Part shown: one piece after another, positions 6,946 through 8,133 of the stretch | How positions within the stretch are numbered: position 1 is the first letter of the stretch | How the letters are laid out: every line of letters starts with the position of its first letter | NCBI GenBank assembly: GCA_003161755.1 | Contig: PMNP01000246.1 | Span: forward strand, 14,330 to 22,462 | Direction: 5' to 3' | Length of the DNA: 8,133 bases | DNA from: Ignavibacteriota bacterium | GTDB taxonomy: Bacteria; Bacteroidota; UBA10030; UBA6906 | Notes under the pieces: generated by a model | What the model was told of the DNA's origin: nothing | Seen by the model: only the letters and a program-made list of their open reading frames with translations | Databases searched by the model: none | Position numbers and translations under genes: made by a program

Positions 6946-8133
6946 CTATTGTTCCGAACATTTGACATCGCATCGGAGACAGCGTGCTGCTTCGGCCAGG
7001 GCTTCTTCTCCCGTATACCCGGCAAGAACTTCCTGGAAGCTCGAAATCCGCTCCTTCACGGAGATCTTCTTGGGATCAACTTTCTTCGACCCTTCGGGCT
7101 CTGCAGGTATTTCATCCTTGTAGGTGAATTCCCTGAAGAGTTTGTAAAAACGCTTCTCATTCATCAAATCAAAATCCATTGCCTCTGCTGCGAGCCGTGC
7201 GATGCCCATGGCCTCCGACACTGTGGCGGGACCGGTCACTGCATCGCCACCGGCGTAAACGTTTGCAATATTAGTTGTATACCGGGGTTGATGCGCCTTG
7301 ATTGCCCCGCTCTTTCGCAATTCGAGTCCGATCTCCTTCGCCGGTGAGAATTCGACCTTCTCTCCAAGCGCCAGGATCACCGTTTCGCATTGCACGATGG
7401 CCGATTCTCCGGTTTCGATCGGCTTCTTCCTTCCGGCAATGTCAAATCCGTCGAACTTCATCTTGCGGATTTCAAGACCGCTGACCTTTCCCTTTGTATC
7501 GCCCAGGATCCTTTGCGGAGAAGACATAAACAGGAAACGAATGTTCTCATCTGTTGCGTCGTTGATCTCATGAGCGTTCGCAGGCATTTCATCCCGGTCG
7601 CGCCGGTACACGATCGTGACATCAGATCCGAGGCGCAAACATGAGCGGGCGGCGTCGATGGCGACATTTCCCGCGCCCACCACCACAACCCTCTTGCCAA
7701 TGCGGAGCTTCTTCCCGAAGGCAAGCTCCTCAAGGAACTCGTAGCCGTGAACCACTCCTTCCAATTCCCGGCCCGGGATCTCAAGCTCCATGTCCTTTTG
7801 CGCGCCAACTGCCAGGAAGATTGCGTCATGCTGACGCTGCAACGTTTTGAATGGGATGTCCTTTCCTATCCGGGTGTTGAACACGAACTTGACTCCAAGT
7901 TTTCTGAAGAGCTCCAGCTCCTTGTTCAATCCCTCCTTGGGAAGCCGATAGGCGGGGATGCCGTACTGAAGAATTCCTCCCGCCTTGGGATGGTTGTCGT
8001 AGATCGTGACGGCGTGCCCGAGACGTACGAGATAAAATGCGGCGGTAAGTCCGGCCGGTCCCGCTCCGACGATTGCGATTTTCTTGCCGGTGGGGGAGAG
8101 CTTCTCCCGGATAAGCCGTTGATAAATATCACG
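6946..8133 (-). CDS. GltD-like FAD/NAD(P)-dependent oxidoreductase (partial, 5' end outside window)
   Basis: The last 395 residues of a flavoprotein of the glutamate synthase small-subunit (GltD) family, which moves electrons between NAD(P)H, FAD and iron-sulfur partners. In the visible part, residues 19-36 hold the FAD-binding GAGPAG motif (23-28), then QYGIPAYRLPK, a second dinucleotide-binding motif VVVVGAGNVAIDAA (149-162) expected to bind NAD(P)H, MPANAHEI, and the C-terminal FAD motif YAGGDAVTGPATVSEA (293-308). The end, RCLRCDVKC, has three Cys (385, 388, 392). The frame is open to the window edge without a stop. The N-terminal Fe-S domain usual in this family, or a fused larger N-terminal part, would lie beyond base 8133. 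A TTG at 7927-7929 is internal, not the start. It is followed after 17 nt by the hydrogenase gene, so it is probably a subunit or redox partner of that enzyme rather than a true glutamate synthase subunit. Confidence 0.9.
   Translation of the reverse strand, partial: RDIYQRLIREKLSPTGKKIAIVGAGPAGLTAAFYLVRLGHAVTIYDNHPKAGGILQYGIPAYRLPKEGLNKELELFRKLGVKFVFNTRIGKDIPFKTLQRQHDAIFLAVGAQKDMELEIPGRELEGVVHGYEFLEELAFGKKLRIGKRVVVVGAGNVAIDAARSCLRLGSDVTIVYRRDRDEMPANAHEINDATDENIRFLFMSSPQRILGDTKGKVSGLEIRKMKFDGFDIAGRKKPIETGESAIVQCETVILALGEKVEFSPAKEIGLELRKSGAIKAHQPRYTTNIANVYAGGDAVTGPATVSEAMGIARLAAEAMDFDLMNEKRFYKLFREFTYKDEIPAEPEGSKKVDPKKISVKERISSFQEVLAGYTGEEALAEAARCLRCDVKCSEQ

Noticed and set aside
7926..8132. 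A 68-codon minus-strand frame at the window edge
   Set aside because: The overlapping minus frame encodes the GAGPAG FAD-binding motif and continues the flavoprotein, so this one is a shadow.
1..8133. CRISPR arrays, tRNA or rRNA genes, insertion sequences and attachment sites
   Set aside because: I saw no repeat-spacer pattern, no cloverleaf-like stretch, no transposase motif and no long direct or terminal repeats by eye.

Overview
The window looks like chromosomal DNA from a Gram-negative (diderm) anaerobe or facultative anaerobe with a moderate, roughly balanced base composition. The reasons are an exported beta-barrel protein with an outer-membrane-type C-terminus, a sigma-54-dependent response regulator, and a multi-cluster [FeFe] hydrogenase. 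The phylum cannot be fixed from the sequence. An FCB-group lineage (for example Ignavibacteriota-like) or a deltaproteobacterial one would both fit.

Left half, plus strand (1-4436): a tight operon. It holds the last 20 codons of an unidentified gene, a porin-like outer-membrane beta-barrel protein, a membrane-bound sensor histidine kinase with a large periplasmic sensor region, and an NtrC-family sigma-54 activator. The first two junctions are both TGATG stop/start overlaps, and the kinase and regulator are 1 nt apart. All four genes are therefore probably co-transcribed and the first junctions translationally coupled. The layout suggests a barrel that admits or binds a ligand, a kinase that senses something in the periplasm, and a regulator that switches on sigma-54 promoters. 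The targets are not visible here.

Middle (4437-5101): about 665 bp with no intact gene. It contains what looks like the decayed 5' end of a secreted DUF1326-type protein: a strong Shine-Dalgarno, a signal peptide, a frameshift at a run of five G, then a Cys-x-Cys-x3-Cys-x-Cys segment that soon hits a stop. Just before it is an open frame with a leucine-rich hydrophobic segment that I cannot identify. A GC-rich hairpin at about 5039-5065 marks the end of the minus-strand operon.

Right half, minus strand (8133-5102): a GltD-like FAD/NAD(P) oxidoreductase, cut by the window edge, is followed after 17 nt by a 608-residue [FeFe] hydrogenase catalytic subunit. The hydrogenase has an N-terminal 2Fe-2S domain, a His-Cys3 cluster, two 4Fe-4S clusters and all four H-cluster cysteines. 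This pair suggests a soluble pyridine-nucleotide-linked hydrogenase whose flavin subunit passes electrons between NAD(P)H and the hydrogenase. The two operons converge on the middle region, and nothing in the sequence directly shows that the two-component system controls the hydrogenase.

The points most worth a second look are the GltD-type partner of the hydrogenase, the Ser in place of the usual second Cys in the first H-cluster motif, the coupled porin/kinase/regulator operon, and the DUF1326-like remnant. I did not find a clearly undescribed system.
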